Counted from the first letter of the stretch, positions 51,447 to 59,890 are shown. The stretch is 64,000 nucleotides of DNA from VXLM01 sp034421575 (GCA_034421575.1 DAOUKG010000004.1:1-64000), one strand, 5' to 3'. Made by a program: numbers and translations. The notes: generated from the sequence alone by a model not told the origin.

Positions 51447-51644
51447 ATGGCCGACCTCACCGCATACTCGTTCAAGCTTCGAAAGAACGTTGTGATACGC
51501 GACCCAAAGCTTGTGATACTGAAGAATGGGCGTCCCGCCGTGCGCGGCGTGGCGGACGAAGATCCCGATACTTCCGTGTTCCGCATCTTGAGCGCCGCCG
51601 AGGCCGACAAGCTGCGAGCGGAGGGCATCGAGCAAGAGGGCTAG
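51447..51644 (+). CDS. Small DUF5679-like protein lacking cysteines
   Basis: A 65-residue protein. The segment VVIRDPKLVILKNGRPAVRGVADEDPDTSVFRIL aligns by eye with DUF5679 zinc-ribbon proteins, which read as M-K-N-P-x-x-V-T-M-K-N-G-R-P-A-x-x-G-x-C-P-x-C-G-T-x-M-F-R-I. Here all cysteines are gone (VADEDPDT in place of CPVCG). Ribosome-binding GGAG at 51437 fits ATG 51447. Function unknown; a metal-free paralog is inferred. Confidence 0.5.
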   Translation: MADLTAYSFKLRKNVVIRDPKLVILKNGRPAVRGVADEDPDTSVFRILSAAEADKLRAEGIEQEG

Positions 51645-51686
51645 GCCGAAAGGTCACCTGCACAAACTCGATACCTTGATGTAAGC

Positions 51687-51812
51687 ATGCAGGCGCGGCT
51701 GCATCGCGGTTCCCGGTCCCCCGGCGGCTGAGACCGCATCAGTGAGCCACCACGGCGCAGACCGAGCGTCGATTTGTCTCGCTCGGTCGTGATCGTGGGG
51801 TCAGGAACGGAA
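51687..51812. ncRNA. Candidate structured RNA (unassigned)
   Basis: A run of nested inverted repeats lies in a gene-free gap. ATGCAG/CTGCAT (51687-51704) forms one hairpin. GTTCC (51709) pairs with GGAAC (51804), CCAC with GTGG, and GACCGAGCG (51760-51768) with CGCTCGGTC (51780-51788) around an 11-nt loop. Together they make an irregular hairpin of about 100 nt. It matches no family I can name (not tmRNA, SRP or RNase P). Strand is undetermined. Confidence 0.3.
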
Positions 51813-52304
51813 TTCTCCCACCCGGCTTCTACGAAGACTGTGGGGGCGCGTCAACCTTTAGGACTCCCTGAGTTCTCCCTCCTCAAGAGGGGAACCATGT
51901 GCCGTTCGTAGTTGAGAAACCGAGTAACTGTTCAGAGTCGATGAGGCGAACACCCCCTACGCCTAATGGATAGCCGCTTCTGCGGGGATGACGGCGGCTG
52001 TGTGCGTTGTGCGCTCTCACGAAATCTGAAAAGTTGAGAAGCCCAGAGCAATCGCATTTCACACAGGTCCGGGCGTTGAGGGGTCTCCCAACCCACCCAT
52101 CTGGACTCCGGCCCCGTATCGTGGTACGGGGTGACGTTCCTTCGCCGGAGTGACGATTGCTGGTGTTCCTATCAACTCTAAATGCGATTATCCTGTTGAG
52201 AAACCGACACGCTGCGGTGAGCTTGAGTCGCTTGTGATATACTATGTCGTCGGGCCGCGATTGACTTGGCGGCCCGTGTCTTCGTGAGTGGAGTACGTGA
52301 GCTG
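51813..52304. other. Intergenic region upstream of rplU
   Basis: A degenerate ATGGATAGCCGCTTCTGCGGGGATGACGG hairpin lies near 51966. A nested CTCCGGCCCCGTATCGTGGTACGGGG repeat lies at 52108-52155. No L21-binding leader structure could be assigned with confidence. Confidence 0.45.
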
Positions 52305-52985
52305 TTGAATACGTATGCAATTGTCCAGACGGGCAGTAAGCAGTACCGTGTCCAAGCGGGCGACAATATCCGGGTCGAGTCCCTACCCGTCTACACCGGC
52401 GAAATCGTCAATATCGACGACGTGCTGATGGTCTCGCGCGAGGGCGACGTAGCCGTGGGCACTCCGGTGGTGTCCGGGGCGCGGGTCCGGGCGCAAGTCA
52501 CCTCCAGGGGACGCGGGAAGAAGATCACCGTCTTCAAGTACAAGTCGAAGGTCCGATACCGGCGAAAGAGGGGCCACCGGCAGTCGTACACCGATCTGCG
52601 GATCATCGATATCTCGGTGGACGGCGAGTCCCTTGCCGCGGTTGACGAGCAGGAAGAGTCCCTCGAGGAGGCGGACGAGATCGAGGAGACGTTGGACAGC
52701 GTCGACGATGCGGCAGAAGAGAGCGGTCCGCCGGAAGATGACGGCTATGACCTGCAGGACGATGCAGGCGACGATGAAGCGACAGCCGCGTCCGAACAGG
52801 CGGACGAGGCGAACGAGGAAGCGCCGGATGAGGCGAATGACTCATCGGAACCGGAAGCAATCGAGGAGCCGATAGACGCTTCGGAGCCCGAGGCAGTTGA
52901 AGAGTCGGCGGACGCGTCGGAACCGGAAGCGGCGGAAGAGCCGAACGATACGGACGAAGTGAAGGAGGCGAAAGATGGCGCATAA
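52305..52985 (+). CDS. rplU: Ribosomal protein L21 with long acidic C-terminal extension
   Basis: Residues 1-104 are L21 (TYAIVQTGSKQYRVQAGD, then RGKKITVFKYKSKVRYRRKRGHRQSYTDLRI), a 23S-rRNA-binding protein. A further 120 residues consist mainly of Glu, Asp, Ala and Ser with repeated SEPEA-EE units (SEPEAIEEP, SEPEAVEES, SEPEAAEEP). Typical L21 has about 100-105 residues. The start is TTG at 52305, giving the canonical N-terminus; the upstream frame from 52266 does not fit. The tail end overlaps rpmA by 11 bp and contains its ribosome-binding site. Confidence 0.93.
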   Translation: MNTYAIVQTGSKQYRVQAGDNIRVESLPVYTGEIVNIDDVLMVSREGDVAVGTPVVSGARVRAQVTSRGRGKKITVFKYKSKVRYRRKRGHRQSYTDLRIIDISVDGESLAAVDEQEESLEEADEIEETLDSVDDAAEESGPPEDDGYDLQDDAGDDEATAASEQADEANEEAPDEANDSSEPEAIEEPIDASEPEAVEESADASEPEAAEEPNDTDEVKEAKDGA

Positions 52986-53232
52986 GAAAGGTGGCGGCAG
53001 CACGCGGAACGGAAGAGACAGCCAGGGACAGCGGCTGGGCGTGAAGCGGTATGACACCGAGTACGTGAGCGCCGGAAGCATCATCGTCCGGCAGCGCGGA
53101 ACGAAGATCGAGGCGGGCAGCAACGTGGGAGTCGGACGAGACCACACGCTGTACGCGCTGATCGACGGCACCGTCAAGTTCGAGCAGGCGCGACGCGACA
53201 AGAAGCGGGCCAGCGTCTACCCCATGAGCTAG
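52975..53232 (+). CDS. rpmA: Ribosomal protein L27
   Basis: An 85-residue L27: MAHKKGGGSTRNGRDSQGQR, LGVKRYDTEYVSAGSIIVRQRGTKIEAG and NVGVGRDHTLYALIDG. Its N-terminal tail reaches the peptidyl-transferase centre in ribosomes. No cleavable Firmicutes-type leader precedes AHKK. It overlaps rplU and is preceded by GAAGGAGG inside that gene. Confidence 0.97.
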   Translation: MAHKKGGGSTRNGRDSQGQRLGVKRYDTEYVSAGSIIVRQRGTKIEAGSNVGVGRDHTLYALIDGTVKFEQARRDKKRASVYPMS

Positions 53233-53243
53233 AGGACCGATCC

Positions 53244-53453
53244 ATGAAGGCCGATATTCATCCAACCTACTATCCCAACGCAATCGTCGACTGCTCGTGC
53301 GGCAAGTCGTACACGACCGGGTCCACCAAGCCGAAACTCTTCGTGGAGATCTGCAAGGAGTGCCATCCGTTCTTCACGGGCGAGCAGCGCATCGTGGACA
53401 CGGAGGGCCGCGTGGAGCGATTCAACCGCCGTTTCCGGATGGGTGGCAGGTAG
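53244..53453 (+). CDS. rpmE: Ribosomal protein L31 (zinc form)
   Basis: A 69-residue L31: MKADIHPTYYPNAIVDCSCG, then CKECHPFFTGEQRIVDTEGRVERFNRRF. Cys17, Cys19, Cys37 and Cys40 make it the zinc-binding (C+) type, which can serve as a zinc store. Third gene of rplU-rpmA-rpmE, 11 bp after rpmA. Confidence 0.97.
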   Translation: MKADIHPTYYPNAIVDCSCGKSYTTGSTKPKLFVEICKECHPFFTGEQRIVDTEGRVERFNRRFRMGGR

Positions 53454-53993
53454 GCTGCGACTGCCGAAACGATCGCCTAGTCGCGAGAGTTTCCGTCAAC
53501 CACAGAGATCGCAGAGACCACGGAGGGGACTGTGTGTTCCATCCGGGTCGTGTGATCATTGTTATTCACCAAGGCGTCTCTTGAGAGAAGGTACTCCTGG
53601 CACCCACGCCCCTTAAACTCTTGGCGGTGTGAGTGCGTCTTTCAGAGAACGGCGCACCCGTGTATTCCGTGTATACGGATCCCTCAGGCAGAACTGTCCT
53701 GAAACGCCTGCCTGGGATGTCCTGACGCCGGACAGGCCGCCAGCGTCGGATGCAGGGTCATACCGCGAACGGGTCCCCCTTGAAGAAAAAGGGCGGTGCC
53801 CGGTTATCCTCCACTCCCATCACATTCACCGGACACCGCCTCCGGAAAAGGGGGGTCATTGATATATACGACGCAAAACTGCGATCGGTTCTCGCGTTAC
53901 CCCGTGGGGCGCCGCTTTGGCTACAATCGAACAATTCGGTTGGAGGGCGAGTGGGAAAATCGTGCTACAATCCCGACAGGGAGGGCATCGAGC
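53454..53993. other. Intergenic region before the DUF2851 gene
   Basis: A CAACCACAGAGATCGCAGAGA-type repeat lies near 53498-53528. A CCCCCTTGAAGAAAAAGGG hairpin is near 53775. The open frame from 53796 is continuous with DUF2851, but the family homology begins only after 53994. Confidence 0.5.
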
Positions 53994-55304
53994 GTGGCAG
54001 CAGTCAGTCCCGCATACTTGGAGTGGCCGGGAATCCGTTATGGGCGGATCGGGGAACCGAGGCGCGGGCCGGAGGAGGCGGTGGCCGAGCTCTGGCAGAA
54101 CGCGGACCGGCTTGCCTCCGGTCTTGTGACGCAGGACGGGAGAAGGCTCAGGGTGCTGTATCCGGGTCGAAGGAACGGATCGGCAGGGCCGGACTTCCGA
54201 GACTGCGTGCTCAGCACCGAGTCCGGCGAAATCGTCGTGGGCGACGTCGAGGTACACGTCACCGAGGGAGGATGGAGCGCGCACGGGCATAACGTGGACC
54301 GCAACTACAACGGCGTCGTGCTCCACGTCGTGCTCGCCCCCAGCTCGAGCGGGAAGACGACGACCACGCTGGAATCGCGAGCGGAGGTTCCGGTGGCCGC
54401 CATAGGCGTCCCCTCCCGGCAGGAGGGACCCGAAGCAGGGCACATCATCCAATCCGACGGCAACGTCTCGCCGTCGGTGATTCACAAGAAACTGGACAGG
54501 GCGGGCGATGACAGGTTTCGCTCAAAGGCGGACGGGTACGCGATGGAGATTGCGGCCGGGGACTCGGAGGAGGTCCTGTACGCGGGCATCATGGAGGCCC
54601 TGGGATATTCCGCGAACCGACGGCCCTTTGCCGCGCTGGCAGCGAGAGTGCCGATGGCGGGGCTGCGCGCGCTGCGAGACGAGCCTCCCGGCACGCGGCT
54701 GCTGGCCATACGCGCGATGCTTCTATCGGCGGCGGGGCTGATGGGCTCCGTGGGACCCGGGGACGCGGAGAGGCTTCGGGGCGTCCTTGCCGCGCTGCCC
54801 AAGGCCGATCGGATTGACGAACCGTGGAAGACCTCTCGATTGAGGCCCGTCAACCATCCCGTGAGGCGGATCGAGGGTGCGGCGGTCCTTGTCGAACGCG
54901 CACTGGACGAGGGACTCATGCCGGCGCTTGCCGGTGCGGCGCGGCGCGGAGAGCACCGGCAAGTGATCGATGGGCTGACGGCGGCGCCGTATGTGGGAGA
55001 GGGTCGAGCGCGGGATATTGCGGTCAATGTCGCGCTGCCGTTCCTGTACGCGTGGGGAGGTCTTGCGCGAGACCGCGAACTGCGGAGCGCGAGCCTGGAG
55101 ATGTTCCGGCGAATGCCCGGACTTGCCGAGAACGAGATCACGCGGGAGATGAAGCGGCTGCTTCCCTCAGAGGTCGATACGCGAGGCGCGCGCCGGCAGC
55201 AGGGGCTGATTCACCTCTACAAGCACATGCGGGGTACCGCGTGGCTGGAACAGATGGCGGCCGATCCGACGACGGGCGGTCAGGACGCGAGAGCGCCCGC
55301 ATAG
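53994..55304 (+). CDS. DUF2851 family protein
   Basis: A 436-residue protein whose N-terminal third carries the DUF2851 signature: LYPGRRNGSAGPDFRDCVL, then GDVEVHVTEGGWSAHGHNVDRNYNGVVLHVV. The G-P-D-F and G-D-V-E-x-H motifs resemble the PD-(D/E)XK nuclease-like core. The C-terminal part is helical and arginine-rich. Function is unknown; nuclease chemistry is a fold-based guess. I choose GTG 53994 with GGGAGG upstream. Confidence 0.75.
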   Translation: MAAVSPAYLEWPGIRYGRIGEPRRGPEEAVAELWQNADRLASGLVTQDGRRLRVLYPGRRNGSAGPDFRDCVLSTESGEIVVGDVEVHVTEGGWSAHGHNVDRNYNGVVLHVVLAPSSSGKTTTTLESRAEVPVAAIGVPSRQEGPEAGHIIQSDGNVSPSVIHKKLDRAGDDRFRSKADGYAMEIAAGDSEEVLYAGIMEALGYSANRRPFAALAARVPMAGLRALRDEPPGTRLLAIRAMLLSAAGLMGSVGPGDAERLRGVLAALPKADRIDEPWKTSRLRPVNHPVRRIEGAAVLVERALDEGLMPALAGAARRGEHRQVIDGLTAAPYVGEGRARDIAVNVALPFLYAWGGLARDRELRSASLEMFRRMPGLAENEITREMKRLLPSEVDTRGARRQQGLIHLYKHMRGTAWLEQMAADPTTGGQDARAPA

Positions 55305-55319
55305 GTGTACGGAGATATC

Positions 55320-56213
55320 TCAGGGCAGTCGGGGCAGGATGTCGGTGGCCTTGAACATCTCGATTGGATCTGTGAGCGGGCCATTGAGGAGCTCTGTCAC
55401 CTCTTCCACACGTTCCTGGTTGCGCTCGAATCGGTAGATCTCCAGGGCGCGTTCTAGGTCGGCCCTGCCGGGCGCAACCTGCGAGTTGTTTACGAGGAGC
55501 GCTCCCCGGTTGCGGTAGGCGTCGGCGAGCCATGGGAAGAGGTCTATGGCGGTGTTGAAGTCCTTCAGGGCGGCCTGTTCGTCTCCCAAGTCATAGTGGA
55601 GCAGGCCGCGCTGGAGGTAGGTGTCACCCGACTCGGGGTCGAGCTCGATGGACCTGTTGAAATCGTCCATGGCCTGGTCGTTCAGCTCTGAGCGGTAATT
55701 GGCCACGCCCCGGTAGTAGTAGGCCCGGGGCATTTCCGGGTGCACGCGGATGATGAGGTCGAATGCGGTGAGCGACTCCTCGTTCTGGCCGGCGTAGAGC
55801 GTGTTCACGGCGTTCATGTACCTGAAGAGAACGTCCGGGTCGGACTCCTCCTCTTCGTCGGTGGCGTCGCTCGCGACAGCTTCGGCGTCCGTTTCGAATT
55901 CCTCCAAGGCCCTGGCGATCTCGTCCTCCACGCGGTCACGGACGGAGTCGGGGTCGACGCCGGAGGGGAGCTCGACGTCGTCGAAGGCGATGTCCGCGCC
56001 CTCCTGGTCGAGGGCTTCCCGGACGGCATCCTCGATGTCGGCATCGGTCATGGCGGGTCCCGCCGTCGGCGATGCGTCGGCCGCGGCCTCGACCGTCGGC
56101 GTGGAGAGGGAGGGTTCGGGCGTCGGGTCGGGATCGCCACCGCCGCAGGCCGTCCATGCGGCCACGGCGATGAGCACTCCAAAGAATACGATGAAGATCC
56201 GGGCGTGGTGCAT
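55320..56213 (-). CDS. TPR-repeat lipoprotein
   Basis: A 297-residue secreted protein. The signal peptide ends in WTAC, a lipobox, followed by GGGDPDPTPEPS linker and an acidic segment. About four tetratricopeptide repeats follow (AYYYRGVANYRSELNDQAMDDFNRSIELDP, TYLQRGLLHYDLGDEQAALKDFNTAIDL, AYRNRGALLVNN). TPR solenoids bind peptides or proteins, so it is probably a cell-surface scaffold. ATG 56213 follows GGAGAG; the frame upstream to 56249 lacks a signal. Confidence 0.85.
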   Translation of the reverse strand: MHHARIFIVFFGVLIAVAAWTACGGGDPDPTPEPSLSTPTVEAAADASPTAGPAMTDADIEDAVREALDQEGADIAFDDVELPSGVDPDSVRDRVEDEIARALEEFETDAEAVASDATDEEEESDPDVLFRYMNAVNTLYAGQNEESLTAFDLIIRVHPEMPRAYYYRGVANYRSELNDQAMDDFNRSIELDPESGDTYLQRGLLHYDLGDEQAALKDFNTAIDLFPWLADAYRNRGALLVNNSQVAPGRADLERALEIYRFERNQERVEEVTELLNGPLTDPIEMFKATDILPRLP

Positions 56214-56388
56214 GTTCGGCTCTCCGTGAGACGGACTAGAGGATACCATATATTGACTTTGACACCGGCGATTGGTGTACGCTAGGGCCGCAGGCGCGGC
56301 CTCGGCCGGGCCTTAGCTGATATAACGCATGGCCGAAGGTTCAGTTACCCGAATCGAGCCTGAATCACAAGCTGTTCCCGGAGGAGTG

Positions 56389-56934
56389 ATGATACGAGGA
56401 CTGGACGGGAAGTCGCCGAAGATCCATCCGACCGCATTCATCAGCGAGACGGCGTATATCGTCGGAGACGTCGAGATTGGCGAGGGTTCCAGCATCTGGC
56501 CCGGCGCGGTCATTCGTGCGGACGCGGGGAAGATCGAGATAGGCAGGTTCACGTGCATACAGGACAACTCGGTCGTGCACGGGGACGATGACGTGAAGAT
56601 CGGCGACCGCGTGGTCATCGGTCACAGGGTGTTGTGCCATGCGAAGACGGTGGGCGACGGCGCGCTGATCGGGAACGGCTCGATCGTCAACGACGGGGCC
56701 TTGATCGGCGAGGGGAGCCTCGTGGCTTCAGGGGCCATGCTGATAGAGAACATGAAGGTGCCCGCCGGCATGATGGCGCTCGGCGTCCCGGGGAGAGTGC
56801 GCGGAGAGGTGCAGGAGCGCCACAGGCAGCTCATGGCGTCGACGGCGGAGCACTACATCGAGAAGGCCGAGAGGTTCAAGCGCCAGGGCAACCTCGAATC
56901 GGAGCATCTCGGCGTCGGCGGCGTGGGGTATTAG
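56389..56934 (+). CDS. Gamma-class carbonic anhydrase family protein
   Basis: A 181-residue left-handed beta-helix protein built of hexapeptide repeats (VGDVEIGEGSSIWPGAVIRAD, IGRFTCIQDNSVVHGDD, IGDRVVIGHRVLCHAKTVGDGALIGNGSIVNDGALIGEGSLVA). Zinc-site histidines are His in VVHGDD and two in IGHRVLCHAK. The family (YrdA/PaaY/CaiE) binds metal and hydrates CO2 in some members. The chosen ATG at 56389 follows GGAGGAGTG; 56329 would add 20 residues without homology. Next is thiL. Confidence 0.88.
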   Translation: MIRGLDGKSPKIHPTAFISETAYIVGDVEIGEGSSIWPGAVIRADAGKIEIGRFTCIQDNSVVHGDDDVKIGDRVVIGHRVLCHAKTVGDGALIGNGSIVNDGALIGEGSLVASGAMLIENMKVPAGMMALGVPGRVRGEVQERHRQLMASTAEHYIEKAERFKRQGNLESEHLGVGGVGY

Positions 56935-56968
56935 ACCGTCACCGGCGCCCACGCGATAGGATTCCACC

Positions 56969-58018
56969 ATGCTGGTACGCGACGCCGGTGAATTTCGCCT
57001 TATTGCACTGCTCGCGGAGACGCTTGCCGCCGAGGGCGTCGACGGGACGCCACGCTCCGAACCCGCTGCCCTTGAGAGTGGTCTCGGCATAGGAGACGAC
57101 GCGGCGGCATGGGAAGGGGACGCCGGCATCCGAGTATTGACCGCGGATGCGATGGTGGAGGACGTCCACTTCGATCTTGGCCTGACCTCATGGCGCGACC
57201 TAGGGTGGAAGGCGTTGGCCGTCAACCTCAGTGACGTGGCCGCCATGGGATGCGCGCCAACCTGCTCGGTCGTTACGCTGGGTCTGAGGGACGACCTTCC
57301 GGTCGAAGGGCTCGTCGAGATGTACAGGGGCATGGCGGAGGTCTGCCGGGCTTACGGAGGACGGGTCGTGGGAGGTGACGTCGTCCGCTCGCCCGTCTTC
57401 TTCGTGAGCGTGGCGATGGAGGGAGAAGCGAGCGTACGCGGACCGGACGGAGAGGGCGTCATCCTGACCCGCGGGGCCGCGGAGGTGGGCGACGCCATCG
57501 CCGTGACCGGCAGTCTCGGAGACTCGGCGGGCGGGCTTCGGATGGCGCTCGCGGGGGAAGAGTTCGATGAAACGACCAAGAGGCTCCATGACGCACACTT
57601 TCGACCGGAGCCGCGTCTTGGCGGGGGACAGGCGCTCGCGGGAGCCGGTGTCCGTGCGGCCATGGATGTCAGCGACGGGCTCGTCGGCGACCTCAAGAAG
57701 CTGTGTGAGGCAAGCGGCGTGGGGGCATTGGTGCGTGGAGGCGACATCCCCGTGAACAGCGAACTGCGACACCGGTTCCCGGACGAGTGGCATTCTCTTG
57801 CGCTGACCGGCGGTGAGGACTACGAGCTGCTGTTCACCGGCGGCGCCGAGACGGTCAGGCAGGCGAGTGAGGCTATCGATATTCCCGTGACGGTGATTGG
57901 GGAGATCGTCGAAGCCTCAGCCGGAGTGACCATTCTCGACTCCAATGGCGACGCGATTGACATTGACGAAGGGGGATGGGACCACTTCTCCGCCGGGCAC
58001 GAAGAAGGGACAGGGTGA
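56969..58018 (+). CDS. thiL: Thiamine-monophosphate kinase
   Basis: A 349-residue PurM-like kinase that turns thiamine monophosphate into TPP, completing the pathway begun by thiG-thiE-thiS at 10866. Visible motifs are LGIGDDAAAW, LTADAMVEDVHFDL, WKALAVNLSDVAAMGCAP, VVGGDVVRSP, AMDVSDGLVGDL and ALTGGEDYELLFTG. No TPP riboswitch is visible at this locus, so it is regulated separately. Confidence 0.93.
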   Translation: MLVRDAGEFRLIALLAETLAAEGVDGTPRSEPAALESGLGIGDDAAAWEGDAGIRVLTADAMVEDVHFDLGLTSWRDLGWKALAVNLSDVAAMGCAPTCSVVTLGLRDDLPVEGLVEMYRGMAEVCRAYGGRVVGGDVVRSPVFFVSVAMEGEASVRGPDGEGVILTRGAAEVGDAIAVTGSLGDSAGGLRMALAGEEFDETTKRLHDAHFRPEPRLGGGQALAGAGVRAAMDVSDGLVGDLKKLCEASGVGALVRGGDIPVNSELRHRFPDEWHSLALTGGEDYELLFTGGAETVRQASEAIDIPVTVIGEIVEASAGVTILDSNGDAIDIDEGGWDHFSAGHEEGTG

Positions 58019-58028
58019 ACGGGACTGG

Positions 58029-58325
58029 ATGGAACGGGTAACGGTCACCATCGAGGCTCAGGGCGGCACGCGGGCGAGTGAGATCATTGCCGATCTGCGG
58101 ACGACGGCGGAGACGCTGTACTACCCCATGACGCTGGTCGGATTCTGGGACTACAGGGCGAAGATGCACCTCTGTCCGCAGGAGGAGCGGAGGGAGGCGT
58201 GTCCGCACGAGCTCCCGGAGGAAGACCCGGACCGCGTGGACTACCGGATGACGATGCAGCGCGAGCGTCAGGGACACCTCGAGGTGGTCTTTCCCCATGC
58301 GGGGATTGCGGTCTTCCTGTCGTAG
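58029..58325 (+). CDS. Small hypothetical protein
   Basis: A 98-residue protein starting 10 bp after the thiL stop. It has a beta strand start (MERVTVTIEA), ETLYYPMTLVGFWDYRAKMHLCPQEERREACPHE with two cysteines, and a C-terminal beta hairpin HLEVVFPHAGIAVFLS. I do not recognise a family. Co-direction and spacing suggest translation with thiL. Confidence 0.5.
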   Translation: MERVTVTIEAQGGTRASEIIADLRTTAETLYYPMTLVGFWDYRAKMHLCPQEERREACPHELPEEDPDRVDYRMTMQRERQGHLEVVFPHAGIAVFLS

Positions 58326-58439
58326 GGAAGGACCTTCTCCGTTTCTATCTCCGGCCCCGCTCACAGGGGTAGGCATTTGGTGTTTCTCAGCCATGAATCA
58401 TAGTTGCGGCTATGTCATTCCGAACGCAGCGAAGCGAAG

Positions 58440-59177
58440 TGAGAAATTTCTCGTGAAGGTTGCCGCCTTGCTTACATGGCAGTAAGGACGATTCGCGAAT
58501 CGCCCCTACGGGAGGTTGGCCGGGGCATGGATTCCCGCCTACGCGGGAATGACGGGTGGTGGGGCGGTATCGGGGACGGGCAACCACAAGGGTTGCCCCT
58601 ACGACGGGTTGGTCGGGGGTTATTTTCAGAGGAAGGCTGCCACCTTGCTGGCAGTAAGGACGATTCGCGAATCGCCCCTACGGGACGTTGGCAGGGGCAT
58701 GGATTCCCGCCTATGCGGGAATGACGGGTGGTGGGGCAGTATCGGGGACGGGCAACCACAGGGGTTGCCCCTACGACGGGTTGGTCGGGGTTATTTTCAG
58801 AGGAAGGCTGCCGCCTTGCTTGCATGGCAGCAGGGGCGATTCGCGAATCGCCCCTACGGGAGGTTGGACGGGGCATGGATTCCCGCCTACGCGGGAATGA
58901 CGGGTGGTGGGGCGGTATCGGGGACGGGTTGGTCGGGGGTTATTTTCAGAGGAAGGCTGCCACCTTGCTTACATGGCAGTAAGGGCGATTCGCGAATCGC
59001 CCCTACGGGACGTTGGCAGGGGCATGGATTCCCGCCTACGCGGGAATGACGGGTGGTGGGGCGGTATCAGGGACGGGTTGGTCGGGGGTTATTTTCAGCG
59101 GAAGGTTGCCGCCTTGCTTACATGGCAGTAAGGGCGATTCGCGAATCGCCCCTACGGGAGGTTGGCCGGGGCATGGA
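58440..59177. repeat. Tandem array of five composite repeat units
   Basis: Each unit carries a GATTCGCGAATCGCCCC palindrome, then GTTGG(C/A)(C/A)GGGGCATGG, an ATTCCCGCCTACGCGGGAATGACGG hairpin, GGTGGTGGGGCGGTATC, TGGTCGGGGGTTATTTTCAG and GGAAGGCTGCC.CCTTGCT. The palindromes start at about 58488, 58660, 58836, 58985 and 59134. The first two periods (172 and 176 bp) include a GGGCAACCACA/GGGTTGCCCC hairpin. The last two (149 bp each) lack it. Unit five is cut by a MITE copy. Confidence 0.8.
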
Positions 59178-59178
59178 T

Positions 59179-59398
59179 CAATTGTTCCAACTAATTGCCA
59201 TTTTAGCTACGGCAAAGCGTCCGAAGTACCGGTTGAGTCGTGCCTTTTCGTCCTGATTCGAGTCGCCCAAATACAATCATGCTGGTAAATGGCCCGGTCT
59301 ATAGGGGTATTGGTGCCATTCGAGGGCGGCCACAGTGGTCGAACATGGGCAAATCAGCTACGAAACACCCCATTTCGTCGAATTAGTTGGAGCAAATG
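59179..59398. mobile_element. MITE-like element, copy 2 (inverted relative to copy 1)
   Basis: The left end CAATTGTTCCAACTAATT matches copy 1, and the right end (AATTAGTTGGAGCAAATG) has two changes. The interior aligns over its full length to the reverse complement of 31475-31697, including CCGGTCTAT, GGCGGCCACAGTGGTCGAACATGG and CGAAACACCCCATTTCG. No 7-bp target duplication is visible. The flanking array unit lacks about 85 bp of its middle, implying deletion after or during insertion. Confidence 0.8.
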
Positions 59399-59512
59399 CC
59401 ACAAGGGTTGCCCCTACGACGGGTTGATGGGGTCTATTTTCGCCGGAATGACGGTGGGTCTGTATGTCGAACGCCCTCATTGGCTCTGAACAGTTACCAA
59501 GGGAGGACAGAG

Positions 59513-59755
59513 ATGGACGCAGGAGTCGACATGGTGCTTGACACTGTCAGGACGATGACGCGCGACAACGACGGCGTCGTCATCGAGGTCCTGGGTTTTG
59601 AGGACGGTGTGCTGAGGATCAGGTACTACGAGGGCACGAACGAGGAGTGCCCGGAGTGCGTAATGCCGCCGGACTCGTTCAGGGAGATGGTCGAGCGCAT
59701 GTGCAGCGTCCAAGCGCCGCACGTCGGTTCCGTGGCGCTGGTGGCCGCCCGGTAG
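59513..59755 (+). CDS. NifU-like (Nfu) Fe-S scaffold domain protein
   Basis: An 80-residue protein that matches the NifU C-terminal domain: VDMVLDTVRTMTRDNDGVVIEVLGF, DGVLRIRYYEGTNEECPEC with Cys46-x2-Cys49, and a C-terminal helix-strand (MVERM...PHVGSVALV). Typical Nfu has C-x2-C binding a labile Fe-S cluster at the dimer interface; here it is CPEC. It is the lone-domain form. ATG 59513 follows GGGAGG; the longer frame begins in repeats. Confidence 0.75.
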   Translation: MDAGVDMVLDTVRTMTRDNDGVVIEVLGFEDGVLRIRYYEGTNEECPECVMPPDSFREMVERMCSVQAPHVGSVALVAAR

Positions 59756-59761
59756 CGACTA

Positions 59762-59888
59762 ATACCAATTTGGCGTGATAAGGCCGTTTATGAGTACAGC
59801 AAGGCAGTGGATTCCCGCTTTCGCGGGAATGACGGTTGGGTATGTTGTGTCACGATTTTATTATGGCGTAGTCAAAATGAATTGGTAT
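59762..59888. repeat. ATACCAATT...AATTGGTAT inverted-terminus repeat, copy B
   Basis: A 127-bp block with 9-bp perfect termini ATACCAATT/AATTGGTAT and a central ATTCCCGCTTTCGCGGGAAT hairpin. It shares most of its interior with copy A at 19745-19900, which is longer because its hairpin has the CCCCGTATC insert. The right end lies 2 bp from the stop codon of the selenoprotein gene. Confidence 0.7.
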
Positions 59889-59890
59889 AA

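Noticed and set aside
58440..59177. Possible CRISPR array
   Set aside because: Units are 149-176 bp, the spacers are also repeated, the repeats are full palindromes, and no cas gene is near.
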